Origin: Enterobacter cloacae complex sp. R_G8
Lineage (GTDB): Bacteria; Pseudomonadota; Gammaproteobacteria; Enterobacterales; Enterobacteriaceae
Assembly: GCF_024599795.1 (NCBI RefSeq)
Contig: NZ_CP102246.1
Location: forward strand, 620,001-684,000
DNA: 64,000 nt
Direction of reading: 5' to 3'
Below, one piece after another: positions 1 to 12,043 of this stretch. The first letter of the stretch is position 1, and each line of letters begins with the position of its first letter. Under the pieces are notes generated by a model. It saw only the letters and a program-made list of their open reading frames with translations, made no database searches and was not told where the DNA came from. The position numbers and the translations under genes are program-made.

Positions 1-573
1 ACCGATAAGCAAAAATCCCGTCTCTGGGAGCAGCAGCGTAACGTCAATTTTCAGGCCAGTTGTCTCCTTGAAAAGGGTCATGGCCCTTCAGATCCCCAGA
101 TTGAGACACTGGAACTTGGGCCTTCAGCGCCTGGGTTGCCCCATCTGTGCCTTATTCACCGCCATCTGTATCGCAGAGAGATGAAACGGGCAGGTGAATA
201 CCGTACGGACGATATTTTCAAAGGGGACATCCCTTTTTGCCATTTCGAATACATTGAGAAGATGGGCAATGAATTGATGTCGGCACTGGAAAGCGACCGG
301 TACCTGGTGGGTCTTCAGAAAGAGGAGTTTATCGAGCGGATAAGCCATTACTATTGTGAAATCAATATGCTGCATCCTTTTGCGAGTGGTAATGGCATTG
401 CGCAGCGCGTTTTCTTTGAACAGCTGGCGATCCATGCGGGTTACCTGCTGGACTGGCGCGATATCGATCCTGAGCAGTGGGTCGCGGCTAACCAGAGCGG
501 CGCAACGGGAGATTTGTCCGCCCTGAACGCTATCTTTGCCAAAGTAGTGAGCGAAGCGCGGGAATCTGAGTAG
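1..573 (+). CDS. fic: Fic domain protein (5' end outside window)
   Basis: The reading frame is open from base 1, so the true start lies upstream; the visible part is 190 codons plus stop. Fic proteins transfer AMP (or related groups) to target hydroxyls, using a His in the motif HPFx[DE]GNGRxxR. Here the motif reads HPFASGNGIAQR: the His, the GNG loop and the last Arg are present, but the acidic metal-binding position is Ser and the inner Arg is Ile. As I recall, E. coli K-12 Fic is degenerate at the same two positions. Surrounding segments (PFCHFEYIEK, HYYCEIN, FFEQLAIHAGY) match enterobacterial Fic. It lies 30 bp before pabA, the usual neighbour. The antitoxin-like partner yhfG would be upstream and is not visible. 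Confidence 0.9.
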   Translation, partial: TDKQKSRLWEQQRNVNFQASCLLEKGHGPSDPQIETLELGPSAPGLPHLCLIHRHLYRREMKRAGEYRTDDIFKGDIPFCHFEYIEKMGNELMSALESDRYLVGLQKEEFIERISHYYCEINMLHPFASGNGIAQRVFFEQLAIHAGYLLDWRDIDPEQWVAANQSGATGDLSALNAIFAKVVSEARESE

Positions 574-603
574 AATAGGGCGGCATTTTTTTCGGGAGCC
601 GCC

Positions 604-1167
604 ATGATTCTGCTGATTGATAACTACGATTCCTTCACCTGGAACCTTTACCAGTATTTTTGTGAGCTGGGTGCAGAGGTGGTTGTCCGCCGTAACGACG
701 ACATCAGCCTGACCGGGATTGACGCGCTGGCCCCAAAGAAAATCGTTATCTCGCCGGGGCCGTGTACTCCATCGGAATCGGGCATCTCTCTGGATGTGAT
801 CCGCCACTACGCCGGCAGGCTGCCGATCCTTGGCGTCTGCCTTGGCCATCAGGCCATCGGGCAGGTGTTTGGCGCCACCATCGTCCGTGCTGCCAGGGTG
901 ATGCACGGTAAAACCTCACCGGTTACCCACACCGGCACGGGCGTGTTTAGTGGGTTAAATAACCCGTTAACCGTCACGCGCTACCACTCTCTGGTGATTG
1001 ACCCGCCGACGCTGCCCGACTGCTTTGAGGTGACCGCCTGGAGCGAGACGCAGGAGATCATGGGCATTCGCCATCGTGAATGGGATCTCGAAGGGGTGCA
1101 GTTCCACCCGGAGAGTATTCTCAGCGAACAGGGACACCAGCTGCTGGCTAATTTCCTCAATCGCTGA
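604..1167 (+). CDS. pabA: Aminodeoxychorismate synthase, glutamine amidotransferase subunit
   Basis: PabA (187 aa, the usual length) releases ammonia from glutamine and passes it to PabB, which makes 4-amino-4-deoxychorismate for folate. The N-terminal [15 protein letters not shown] is the class I amidotransferase start. The nucleophile Cys lies in [11 protein letters not shown], and the His/Glu of the triad lie in QFHPESIL near the C terminus. A GGGAG ribosome site precedes the ATG. The gene lies between fic and argD, as in other Enterobacteriaceae. Confidence 0.97.
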   Translation: MILLIDNYDSFTWNLYQYFCELGAEVVVRRNDDISLTGIDALAPKKIVISPGPCTPSESGISLDVIRHYAGRLPILGVCLGHQAIGQVFGATIVRAARVMHGKTSPVTHTGTGVFSGLNNPLTVTRYHSLVIDPPTLPDCFEVTAWSETQEIMGIRHREWDLEGVQFHPESILSEQGHQLLANFLNR

Positions 1168-1183
1168 ATATCTGTTGCCTTGT

Positions 1184-1222
1184 TGTGATTTTTTATGCAT
1201 ATTTTGTGATTATATTTTCACA
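1184..1222 (+). promoter_or_regulatory. Tandem ARG boxes (ArgR operator) before argD
   Basis: Two 14-bp cores match the ArgR half-palindrome TGAATWWWWATTCA at 12 of 14 positions each: TGATTTTTTATGCA at 1186-1199 and TGATTATATTTTCA at 1207-1220. Taken as 18-bp boxes they are separated by 3 bp, the spacing typical of ArgR hexamer operators. They lie just upstream of argD, so arginine-dependent repression is expected. Confidence 0.8.
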
Positions 1223-1232
1223 ATCACTGTGA

Positions 1233-4558
<3,326 letters not shown>

Positions 4559-4572
4559 GAGGAGTAGAGACA

Positions 4573-4608
4573 AAAACGGCGTGACACCTTGCGATGGCAC
4601 GCCGTTTT
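4573..4608 (-). terminator. Rho-independent terminator of crp
   Basis: An 11-bp perfect stem (AAAACGGCGTG / CACGCCGTTTT, arms 4573-4583 and 4598-4608) with a 14-nt loop lies directly after the crp stop. The arm ends give a short U run on the crp strand. Confidence 0.8.
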
Positions 4609-4615
4609 ATCGGGA

Positions 4616-5248
4616 TTAACGGGTTCCGTAAACCACGATGGTTTTACCGTGGGCGGAGATCAGGTTCTGATCTTCCAGCATTTTCAGGATACGGCCCACT
4701 GTTTCACGGGAGCAACCGACGATCTGACCAATTTCCTGGCGGGTAATTTTAATTTGCATGCCGTCAGGGTGAGTCATGGCGTCTGGCTGTTTCGCCAGGT
4801 TCAGCAGCGTTTGCGCGATACGGCCGGTCACGTCCAGGAAGGCGAGGTTACCCACTTTCTCTGATGTGACCTGCAGACGGCGAGCCATCTGCGAAGAAAG
4901 ACGCATCAGGATGTCAGGATTAACCTGAATCAACTGACGGAATTTCTTGTAGGAAATTTCAGCCACTTCACATGCTGTCTTTGCACGAACCCAGGCGCTA
5001 CGTTCCTGGCCTTCTTCAAACAGGCCCAGTTCACCGATGAAATCGCCCTGGTTCAGATAAGAAAGGATCATCTCTTTCCCTTCTTCATCTTTGATCAGCA
5101 CTGCCACCGAGCCTTTGACGATGTAATACAACGTTTCCGCTTTTTCACCCTGGTGAATCAGCGTGCTCTTCGATGGGTACTTATGAATGTGGCAATGAGA
5201 CAAGAACCATTCGAGAGTCGGGTCTGTTTGCGGTTTGCCAAGCACCAT
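4616..5248 (-). CDS. crp: cAMP receptor protein (CRP/CAP)
   Basis: A 210-aa global transcription factor, essentially identical to E. coli CRP. The N-terminal cyclic-nucleotide domain includes [15 protein letters not shown], with the cAMP-contacting Glu and Arg-Ser. The C-terminal helix-turn-helix carries the recognition helix [13 protein letters not shown]. It dimerises, binds cAMP and recognises TGTGA-N6-TCACA. It is transcribed away from yhfA across a 310-bp gap. Confidence 0.99.
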   Translation of the reverse strand: MVLGKPQTDPTLEWFLSHCHIHKYPSKSTLIHQGEKAETLYYIVKGSVAVLIKDEEGKEMILSYLNQGDFIGELGLFEEGQERSAWVRAKTACEVAEISYKKFRQLIQVNPDILMRLSSQMARRLQVTSEKVGNLAFLDVTGRIAQTLLNLAKQPDAMTHPDGMQIKITRQEIGQIVGCSRETVGRILKMLEDQNLISAHGKTIVVYGTR

Positions 5249-5558
5249 GCGCTGTTATCCTCTGTTATAAGCTGTCACCAGAGTCATAAGATGCATCCGG
5301 ACTCTGGGGTTGCAATCGAATTCTTACCCATACCTGGGAAGTCGGCTGTCGTAACGTTTCGCAGCCAGTAAAGTTTGATGTCCTCTGCATACATGTGTAA
5401 CGTCAATGTATTACTGTAGCATCCAGAGTGTTTTAGCATAGCTTTCGCCGCGTGTCTCCTGGTGTCTCGCTTCAGCATGACGCAGGTCGCCTTCCATTGC
5501 GAGAAATGTAACGCACGCGTAATCTGTCACCAAAAATGCAACGTTGGAGTTAATGAAT
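5249..5558. promoter_or_regulatory. crp-yhfA divergent control region
   Basis: This 310-bp stretch has no gene. Its crp-strand sequence around 5401-5440 (GCTACAGTAATACATTGA) resembles the E. coli crp promoter region, which would leave a long 5' untranslated leader on crp mRNA. At 5374-5389 there is only a poor CRP-like match (TTTGA-N6-CTGCA); the autoregulatory site known downstream of the E. coli crp start seems weakened here. yhfA is preceded by GGAG at 5546-5549. Confidence 0.5.
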
Positions 5559-5963
5559 ATGCAAGCGCGCGTGAAATGGGTAGAAGGTTTAACGTTCCTG
5601 GGCGAGTCCGCTTCAGGACACCAGATTTTGATGGACGGTAACTCCGGCGATAAAGCACCCAGCCCAATGGAGATGGTGCTGATGGCGGCTGGGGGATGCA
5701 GCGCGATTGACGTGGTGTCGATTCTGCAAAAGGGCCGTCATGATGTGACGGATTGCGAAGTTAAGCTCACGTCTGAACGTCGCGAAGAGGCGCCACGCCT
5801 GTTCACCCACATCAACCTGCACTTTATTGTCACCGGGAAAGAACTAAAAGATGCGGCCGTTTCACGCGCGGTCGATCTGTCAGCGGAGAAATACTGCTCT
5901 GTGGCATTGATGCTGGAGAAGGCGGTAAAAATTACCCATTCGTATGAAGTGATCGAGGCGTGA
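5559..5963 (+). CDS. yhfA: OsmC-family protein YhfA
   Basis: A 134-aa member of the OsmC/Ohr fold family; members of this fold often reduce organic peroxides using paired cysteines. Two Cys are visible at family positions (AAGGCSAIDVV and EKYCSVALM). The function of YhfA itself is not established. The ATG at 5559 matches the E. coli start and lies 9 nt after GGAG; an ATG at 5553 is an alternative. Confidence 0.92.
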   Translation: MQARVKWVEGLTFLGESASGHQILMDGNSGDKAPSPMEMVLMAAGGCSAIDVVSILQKGRHDVTDCEVKLTSERREEAPRLFTHINLHFIVTGKELKDAAVSRAVDLSAEKYCSVALMLEKAVKITHSYEVIEA

Positions 5964-5967
5964 TTGA

Positions 5968-6022
5968 TGGGGCATCACGCGTGTTGATGCCCTCACCCTA
6001 ACCCTCTCCCACTGGGAGAGGG
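5968..6022. repeat. Intergenic palindromic repeat, two hairpins
   Basis: Two adjacent dyads lie between yhfA and prkB: GGCATCA/TGATGCC around 5971-5991 and CCCTCTCCC-ACT-GGGAGAGGG at 6002-6022. The segment CCCTCACCCTAACCCTCTCCC is a dispersed enterobacterial intergenic repeat type. No clear U run follows, so it may act as an RNA-end barrier rather than a strong terminator. Confidence 0.6.
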
Positions 6023-6029
6023 AATATGA

Positions 6030-6899
6030 TTATGCGATCTGTTTCCCTTCCATCAACCGCTGCACCAGCGGCGTCATGATCAGCTCCATCGCCAACCCCA
6101 TTTTTCCGCCGGGCACCACTAACGTATTCATGTGAGAAATAAACGAACCCTGCAGCATCGCCAGCAGCCAGGGGTAATCGATGCCGTCGAGATTACGGAA
6201 ATGGATCACCACAAAGCTCTCATCCAGCGACGGGATACTTTTGGCCGCGAACGGGTTAGAGGTGTCCACCGTCGGCACACGCTGGAAGTTGATGTGGGTG
6301 CGGGAAAACTGTGGTGTCAGATAATTGATGTAATCTTCCATTGAGCGCACAACCGAATCCATCACCGCCTCACGCGAATGGCCGCGCTCGCTGATGTCTC
6401 GCGTCAGCTTCTGGATCCACTCCAGGTTAACGATTGGCACCACGCCGACCAGCAGATCCACATGTCGCGCCACGTCGTGATGCGGCGTCACCACGCCGCC
6501 GTGCAATCCTTCGTAAAACAGCACGTCGGTAGGTTCCGGCAGCGGCTGCCAGGGAGTAAAGGTGCCCGGGACCTGGTTCCAGGGAACGGCTTCGTCGTAG
6601 GTGTGCAGATATTTGCGGGACTGGCCTTTGCCGCTTAGGCCGTACTCCTGAAACGTTTGCTCCAGCAGGCCGAAGTCATTGGCCTCCGGGCCGAAGTAGC
6701 TGATGTGTTTGCCCAAATCGCGCGCTTTGCGGATGGCCATGTCCATCTCCGGGCGCGTATAGCGGTGAAAGCTGTCGCCTTCGACCTCCGCCGCACGGAG
6801 ATTCAACTGGGCGAAAATCTTGCGAAACGCGAGGCTGGTGGTGGTGGTTCCCGCACCACTCGACCCCGTAACGGCAATAACCGGATGTCTGGCAGACAT
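6030..6899 (-). CDS. prkB: Phosphoribulokinase-family protein PrkB
   Basis: A 289-aa P-loop kinase of the phosphoribulokinase/uridine kinase family. The Walker A motif is GSSGAGTTT at about residues 12-20, and EVEGDSFHRY carries a likely substrate-binding segment. Enterobacteria lack RuBisCO, so the physiological substrate is uncertain. It is the last gene of the yheT-yheU-prkB group, 30 bp after yheU. Confidence 0.93.
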   Translation of the reverse strand: MSARHPVIAVTGSSGAGTTTTSLAFRKIFAQLNLRAAEVEGDSFHRYTRPEMDMAIRKARDLGKHISYFGPEANDFGLLEQTFQEYGLSGKGQSRKYLHTYDEAVPWNQVPGTFTPWQPLPEPTDVLFYEGLHGGVVTPHHDVARHVDLLVGVVPIVNLEWIQKLTRDISERGHSREAVMDSVVRSMEDYINYLTPQFSRTHINFQRVPTVDTSNPFAAKSIPSLDESFVVIHFRNLDGIDYPWLLAMLQGSFISHMNTLVVPGGKMGLAMELIMTPLVQRLMEGKQIA

Positions 6900-6929
6900 A
6901 GCAACTCCCTGACTGGAAAGGTTGAAAGA

Positions 6930-7148
6930 TCAGCCGTGAAACGCGTTGCGGGGCATGATATTGACCGTCTCATGCAGTTCAGACCACACCAGCACCACGT
7001 CGCCGCTTTTAAGCTGGCGTTTAACATCGTTGACCTTTTGCTCAAGCGAGCGTTCATGTTCACCATAATCGGTGCCTTCACGCAAGACAAAGCTTTCAAT
7101 CAGATTATCGAGCGTTTCGGGCGCCAGATCCTGCCAGGGGATAATCAT
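6930..7148 (-). CDS. yheU: UPF0270 family small protein YheU
   Basis: A 72-aa conserved protein of unknown function ([20 protein letters not shown] start). The start codon overlaps the yheT stop in an ATGA (7145-7148), implying translational coupling and one transcript with yheT and prkB. Confidence 0.92.
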   Translation of the reverse strand: MIIPWQDLAPETLDNLIESFVLREGTDYGEHERSLEQKVNDVKRQLKSGDVVLVWSELHETVNIMPRNAFHG

Positions 7149-8167
7149 GTTGCACCGTCCAGGTAAGGGGTTAACCAGTCAGGAATGCGCGTCTCCAGCC
7201 ACATTTTCGGGCGACGCAGCGTTCCGCCGACAAACCCCACGTGGCCGCCGTGCTCGGTCAGCTGATAGTGAACGTTGTCGGGCAGAAATTCCTGTGCAGG
7301 GATGGAGTGATGATCCATAAACGGGTCATCTTTCGCGTGAATGATCAGCGTCGGCTGAGTGATCTTGCTGAGCAGCGGCATGGCGCTGCACTGACGATAG
7401 TAGTCAATGGCATCGGCGAACCCATGAATTTTGGCGGTGATCAGGTCGTCGAACTCACGAATGCGGCGGACCTTTTTCAACTGACGCAGGCTCACCGGAA
7501 GGGTATCCGGATAGGCCTTCAGCTTGCGCGCCGCATTGGCTTTCAGCAGGTTGAGCAGGTAGCGCTGATAGACCCGGGAAAAGCCTTTCTCCATGTGGTA
7601 GCTGCACTGCTCCAGCATAAAGGGGGCAGAGACAATCACCGCAGCATTCAGCGGCACCGCGTCACCCTCTTTAGCCAGCAGACAGGCCAGCATATTTCCG
7701 CCGAGCGAATAGCCCACCGCCGCCGTCGGCACGGTACCGAAATTCTCCCGCAGCCAGTGCAAAAACCAGGTGCCATCTTCAGTTTCGCCGGAGTGATAGA
7801 TGCGTTTCTGGCGATTCGGCTCGCCGCTGCATCCCCGAAAGTGCATCACCACGCCCAGCCAGCCGCGCGCTTTTGCTGCCTGAATTAACCCATGTGCATA
7901 CGGGCTGTGCAGACTGCCTTCCAGACCGTGAAACACCACCAGACGGGGTTTGTGGCGCGCCTGTTCGGGAGCTTCGCTCCAGGCGAGATCCAGAAAGTCA
8001 CCGTCCGGCAAATCCAGCCGCTGCCAGTGCGGGGTGAACTGCACCTTGCGGCGGATCAGGCGCGGCAGCATGGTCTGCAGGTGGCAGTTGGCCACGCCGC
8101 GCATGGGCACGAACTCTGTGCTGTCTTCGGCGGTGAGGTCGAAGTCTGATGGAATGATTTGGGTCAT
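7145..8167 (-). CDS. yheT: Alpha/beta-hydrolase YheT
   Basis: A 340-aa AB-hydrolase of the YheT/ABHD1-3 type. The nucleophile elbow is [11 protein letters not shown], an Asp lies in [10 protein letters not shown] and the likely catalytic His in TEHGGHVGF. Substrate unknown; esterase activity is the family expectation. I set the start at [10 protein letters not shown] by alignment with E. coli; the frame stays open to 8245. A possible minus-strand -10 TACAAT lies at 8212-8217. Confidence 0.92.
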   Translation of the reverse strand: MTQIIPSDFDLTAEDSTEFVPMRGVANCHLQTMLPRLIRRKVQFTPHWQRLDLPDGDFLDLAWSEAPEQARHKPRLVVFHGLEGSLHSPYAHGLIQAAKARGWLGVVMHFRGCSGEPNRQKRIYHSGETEDGTWFLHWLRENFGTVPTAAVGYSLGGNMLACLLAKEGDAVPLNAAVIVSAPFMLEQCSYHMEKGFSRVYQRYLLNLLKANAARKLKAYPDTLPVSLRQLKKVRRIREFDDLITAKIHGFADAIDYYRQCSAMPLLSKITQPTLIIHAKDDPFMDHHSIPAQEFLPDNVHYQLTEHGGHVGFVGGTLRRPKMWLETRIPDWLTPYLDGAT

Positions 8168-8247
8168 AAGGGTGATGCTGATTCTTGTCGGAAATTTACG
8201 ATACTTTCCGAATTGTACCCCGTTTAGCCTGGTTTGCCGAACCATGA

Positions 8248-8263
8248 ACTGATCCCGATCACA
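8248..8263 (+). promoter_or_regulatory. Candidate CRP site upstream of mdcA
   Basis: ACTGA-N6-TCACA: the right half-site is perfect against TGTGA-N6-TCACA and the left half has 3 of 5 matches. It lies 17 bp upstream of the LysR-type dyad, in the yheT-mdcA divergent gap. Motif-level inference only. Confidence 0.4.
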
Positions 8264-8279
8264 AATATTTACCTTGATT

Positions 8280-8296
8280 ATTACTCTCAGGCTAAT
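8280..8296 (+). promoter_or_regulatory. Candidate MdcR (LysR-type) binding dyad
   Basis: ATTA-N9-TAAT contains the T-N11-A core typical of LysR-type regulators. It lies 100 bp upstream of mdcA, consistent with activation by MdcR. The remaining bases to 8395 hold no gene; a GGAGG ribosome site is at 8384-8388. Confidence 0.5.
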
Positions 8297-8395
8297 GATT
8301 CCACTCTACGCTTAATTGATGCCTTTCTCGCCTGGGTGCAGACTTTACTCAGCGTTAAGCAAATCAAAATGATGTGCTGAATCAGGAGGTTAATA

Positions 8396-10051
8396 ATGTT
8401 ATCTGGGCAAATACCCACCCGGCAATGGAACACCCGACGCAGCGAAAAAGCGCGTCGTCTGGCCTCCGTACCGGTGCAGGGCAAGGTTCTGCCAACCGGC
8501 GATCTTGTCGCCATGCTGGAAAAGCTGATCGCGCCAGGCGATAAGGTCGTTCTGGAAGGCAACAACCAGAAGCAGGCGGATTTTCTTTCCCGCTCGCTGG
8601 CCGAAGTGAACCCGCAAATTGTGCATGACCTGCACATGATCATGCCAAGCGTTGGCCGCAGTGAACATCTGGATATCTTTGAGAAGGGCATTGCCCGTAA
8701 GCTGGACTTCTCCTTCTCCGGCACGCAGAGCCTGCGCATCTCCCAGCTGCTGGAGGATGGTCAACTCGAAATCGGCGCCATTCATACCTATATCGAACTG
8801 TATTCACGTCTCTACGTTGACCTTTCACCAAACGTGGCGCTGATTGCCGGGTTTAAAGCAGACCGCAAAGGCAATCTCTATACCGGGGCAAGTACCGAAG
8901 ATACCCCGGCGCTGGTGGAGGCCGCCGCGTTCCACGATGGAATCGTCATCGCACAGGTTAACGAGCTGGTGGACGACGAATGCGACCTGCCGCGCGTCGA
9001 TATTCCTGGCTCCTGGATTGACTACGTGGTGGTGGCCGACAAGCCATTCTTTATTGAACCGCTGTTTACCCGCGACCCGCGCCTGATCAAACAGGAACAT
9101 ATCCTGATGGCGATGATGGCCATCAAAGGCATCTACGCTGAACATCAGGTGCAGTCCCTGAACCACGGGATCGGGTTTAACACCGCGGCAATTGAGCTGC
9201 TGCTGCCCACCTACGGTGAACAGCTCGGCCTGAAGGGCAAAATCTGTAAACACTGGACGCTGAACCCACATCCGACACTGATCCCGGCGATTGAAAGCGG
9301 CTGGGTGGAGAGTGTGCACTGCTTCGGCGGCGAACTGGGGATGGAAGAGTACATCCGCGCCCGTCCGGACGTGTTCTTCACCGGTGCTGACGGCTCCATG
9401 CGCTCCAACCGCGCCTTCTGCCAGCTGGCGGGCCAGTACGCCGTGGATATGTTTATCGGCTCCACCCTGCAGGTGGATGGTTACGCCAACTCCTCAACGG
9501 TGACCCGCGGTCGTCTCTCCGGCTTCGGCGGCGCGCCAAACATGGGCCATGATCCACACGGTCGTCGCCACGCCACCCCGGCCTGGCTGAACATGATCAC
9601 CGAACCAGATCCGATGCAGCGCGGTAAAAAACTGGTCGTGCAGATGGTGGAAACCTTCCAGGCGGGCGTGAAGCCTACCTTCGTGGAAAAACTGGACGCC
9701 GTTGACGTGGCGAAAGCCTCCGGCATGCCGCTGGCACCGGTGATGATTTACGGCGATGACGTCACCCACGTGCTGACGGAAGAGGGGATTGCCTACCTCT
9801 ACCGGGCAAAAGATCTGGAAGAGCGTCGCGCCATGGTCGCGGCCGTGGCCGGTATCACCGATATCGGTCTGGGTGTGGATGCCAGACGTGTGGCGGAACT
9901 GCGCCAGAGCGGCAAAGTCGTGTACCCGGAAGACATGGGGATTCGTCGTACCGATGCCACCCGCTCTCTGCTGGCCGCGGGCAGCGTGGCTGACCTCGTT
10001 GAGTGGTCCGGCGGTCTCTACAACCCACCTGCGAAATTCCGGAGCTGGTAA
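8396..10051 (+). CDS. mdcA: Malonate decarboxylase alpha subunit (malonate:ACP transferase)
   Basis: MdcA (551 aa) exchanges the acetyl group on the decarboxylase ACP for malonate, starting each turn of the biotin-independent malonate decarboxylase cycle. The length and sequence fit the MdcA family of CoA-transferase-like proteins (ALIAGFKADRKGNLY, GFGGAPNMGHDPHGRRH). A strong AGGAGG lies before the ATG. The stop overlaps the mdcB start (TAATG). First gene of mdcABCDEFGH. Confidence 0.95.
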   Translation: MLSGQIPTRQWNTRRSEKARRLASVPVQGKVLPTGDLVAMLEKLIAPGDKVVLEGNNQKQADFLSRSLAEVNPQIVHDLHMIMPSVGRSEHLDIFEKGIARKLDFSFSGTQSLRISQLLEDGQLEIGAIHTYIELYSRLYVDLSPNVALIAGFKADRKGNLYTGASTEDTPALVEAAAFHDGIVIAQVNELVDDECDLPRVDIPGSWIDYVVVADKPFFIEPLFTRDPRLIKQEHILMAMMAIKGIYAEHQVQSLNHGIGFNTAAIELLLPTYGEQLGLKGKICKHWTLNPHPTLIPAIESGWVESVHCFGGELGMEEYIRARPDVFFTGADGSMRSNRAFCQLAGQYAVDMFIGSTLQVDGYANSSTVTRGRLSGFGGAPNMGHDPHGRRHATPAWLNMITEPDPMQRGKKLVVQMVETFQAGVKPTFVEKLDAVDVAKASGMPLAPVMIYGDDVTHVLTEEGIAYLYRAKDLEERRAMVAAVAGITDIGLGVDARRVAELRQSGKVVYPEDMGIRRTDATRSLLAAGSVADLVEWSGGLYNPPAKFRSW

Positions 10052-10908
10052 TGACACTTCTGCCCCAGATTCAGGTTGAAGGCGGTGCCGAATGGCTGGC
10101 GCGAACCGCCACGCAGTGTCTGATCGACGAAGCACGCTTAAGCCCGAAACCCGGTCTGGTGGACAGTCGGGGGAACGGTGCGCACCACGATTTATCGCTT
10201 GCGCTGATGGAGCGCTCCGCGCACAGCCTGACCTCCACGTTTCAGGCGCTGGCGCAGCAGAGCTGGCAGCGTCCGGCGGATATTGCCCTCAGGCAAACCG
10301 TTGGCCGCCTTGGCCGCGAAGGCGAACGCCAGATGATGATCGCCACCGACGGCGTGAATACGCACCGTGGCGCAATCTGGGCGCTGGGGCTGCTGGTGAG
10401 CGCGGTGGCGATGCTGGGCGGCGACGCCCGCGCGCAAACCGTCGCTAACACCGCTGCACAGCTGGCGAAACTCCCGGACGACGCGGCACCGAAGGTGTTC
10501 AGTAAGGGGTTACGCGCCACGCACCGCTACCGCGTGCCGGGCGCGCGGGAAGAGGCTCAGCAGGCGTTTCCGCACATCATGCAGCGCGCGCTGCCGCAGC
10601 TTCGCCTGAGCCGTCTCAACGGCAGCAGCGAAACGAACGCCAGACTCGACGCGCTGATGGCAATCATGACCTCACTCACCGATACCTGCGTGCTGTCGCG
10701 CGCCGGAATGGAGGGGCTGGACGCTATGCAGAACGGCGCCCGGGCGGTACTGAACGCCGGAGGATGCGCAACGCTCGCGGGGCAGCAGGCACTGGCGCGG
10801 TTAGATCGCCAGATGCTTACGCTCAATGCCTCACCGGGCGGTGCCGCCGACCTGCTTGCCGCCACGCTGTTTCTTGACCGTGTCGAAACGCCCTATTCAA
10901 AGCATTAA
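10051..10908 (+). CDS. mdcB: Triphosphoribosyl-dephospho-CoA synthase
   Basis: MdcB (285 aa) joins ATP and dephospho-CoA to form the precursor of the ACP prosthetic group, 2'-(5''-triphosphoribosyl)-3'-dephospho-CoA. It belongs to the CitG family; KPGLVDSRGNGAHHD is the family's conserved N-terminal block. The ATG at 10051 overlaps the mdcA stop by one base, which fixes the start over the longer frame from 10003. Confidence 0.93.
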   Translation: MTLLPQIQVEGGAEWLARTATQCLIDEARLSPKPGLVDSRGNGAHHDLSLALMERSAHSLTSTFQALAQQSWQRPADIALRQTVGRLGREGERQMMIATDGVNTHRGAIWALGLLVSAVAMLGGDARAQTVANTAAQLAKLPDDAAPKVFSKGLRATHRYRVPGAREEAQQAFPHIMQRALPQLRLSRLNGSSETNARLDALMAIMTSLTDTCVLSRAGMEGLDAMQNGARAVLNAGGCATLAGQQALARLDRQMLTLNASPGGAADLLAATLFLDRVETPYSKH

Positions 10909-10917
10909 GAGGATGTT

Positions 10918-11217
10918 ATGGAAAAAATCACATTGACCATGCCAGCCAGCCGCACGTTAAGCGGCCGGGCGCTGGCAGGGGTAGTTGGATCCGGGGATAT
11001 GGAGGTGCTGTTCACCGCCGAACCGGGCCAGACCTTAACCATTGATATCACCACCTCCGTCGACAACAGCCGTGGGCGCTGGGAGGCGTTATTCAACCGT
11101 CTGGAGACTGTCAGCAGCCTGCCCGCAGGCAAACTGACCATCCACGACTTTGGCGCGACGCCGGGCGTGGCACGCATTCGTATCGAACAGGTTTTTGAAG
11201 GGGTGAGCCATGCGTGA
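10918..11217 (+). CDS. mdcC: Malonate decarboxylase acyl carrier protein (delta subunit)
   Basis: A 99-aa ACP that carries malonyl and acetyl groups as thioesters. Ser25 in VVGSGDMEVL is at the position known to receive the phosphoribosyl-dephospho-CoA arm in Klebsiella MdcC. The 3' end overlaps mdcD by 8 bp. Confidence 0.94.
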   Translation: MEKITLTMPASRTLSGRALAGVVGSGDMEVLFTAEPGQTLTIDITTSVDNSRGRWEALFNRLETVSSLPAGKLTIHDFGATPGVARIRIEQVFEGVSHA

Positions 11218-12043
11218 TGACAGCAGCTTTATCGAATTAAAAGCGCGCCAGCGTGCGCAGGCGCTGCTCGACGAGGGCAGCTACCGCGAACTGCTGGATC
11301 CGTTTGCAGGCATTATCTCTCCGTGGCTTGGGCCACAGGGCATTGTGCCGCAGGCCGATGATGGCATGGTGGTCGCGAAAGGGACTATCAACGGCCAGCC
11401 TGCGGTCGTCGTGGCGATTGAAGGCGCGTTCCAGGGGGGCAGCATGGGCGAGGTCTCCGGCGCGAAAATGGCAGCAGCGCTGGAGCTGGCGGCGGAAGAT
11501 AACCGCAACGGCATTCCGACTCAGGCCGTGCTGTGCCTCGAAACCGGCGGCGTACGCTTGCAGGAAGCCAACCTCGGCCTGGCGGCGATTGCCGATATCC
11601 ATGCAGCGATTGTTGACCTGCGTCGCTACACGCCCGTTATCGGGATTGTGGCCGGGACCGTGGGCTGCTTCGGCGGGATGTCTATCGCCGCGGCGCTTTG
11701 CAGCTACCTGATTGTGACCCGCGAAGCGCGTCTGGGGTTAAACGGCCCGCAGGTAATTGAGCAGGAAGCGGGCATTGAAGAGTACGACTCCCGCGACCGT
11801 CCGTTTATCTGGAGCATGACCGGCGGTGAGGTGCGCTATCAGAGCGGGCTGGTGGACGCGCTGGTCGGCGACGGCGTGAATGCGGTGAAAGCCGCGATGA
11901 ACGAGGCCATCGCCAAAGGCGTACCGGCAAAACATCGTACCGATAACTACGACGATTACCTGAACCGCCTGATGAATTTCGACACCCGCAAGCAGGCCGA
12001 TGCCGAACAGATTAACGCGCTTTTTGCCCGGGAGGTGAAATGA
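11210..12043 (+). CDS. mdcD: Malonate decarboxylase beta subunit
   Basis: MdcD (277 aa) has the carboxyltransferase (crotonase-like) fold and, with MdcE, decarboxylates malonyl-S-ACP to acetyl-S-ACP. Glycine-rich segments (VAIEGAFQGGSMGEVSG, AGTVGCFGGMS) form the family's thioester-binding core. It overlaps mdcC and shares an ATGA with mdcE, so translation is probably coupled. Confidence 0.94.
   Translation: MRDDSSFIELKARQRAQALLDEGSYRELLDPFAGIISPWLGPQGIVPQADDGMVVAKGTINGQPAVVVAIEGAFQGGSMGEVSGAKMAAALELAAEDNRNGIPTQAVLCLETGGVRLQEANLGLAAIADIHAAIVDLRRYTPVIGIVAGTVGCFGGMSIAAALCSYLIVTREARLGLNGPQVIEQEAGIEEYDSRDRPFIWSMTGGEVRYQSGLVDALVGDGVNAVKAAMNEAIAKGVPAKHRTDNYDDYLNRLMNFDTRKQADAEQINALFAREVK

Noticed and set aside
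1..135. fic starting at the TTG at 136
   Set aside because: The frame is open and homologous upstream to base 1; the gene is cut by the window edge.
4559..4600. Longer yhfK start at 4600
   Set aside because: It would place the start inside the crp terminator hairpin; the MWRRL start fits the family.
7950..8252. 100-aa plus-strand frame across the start of yheT
   Set aside because: Overlaps a conserved hydrolase gene and runs through the divergent control region; no ribosome site or similarity recognised.
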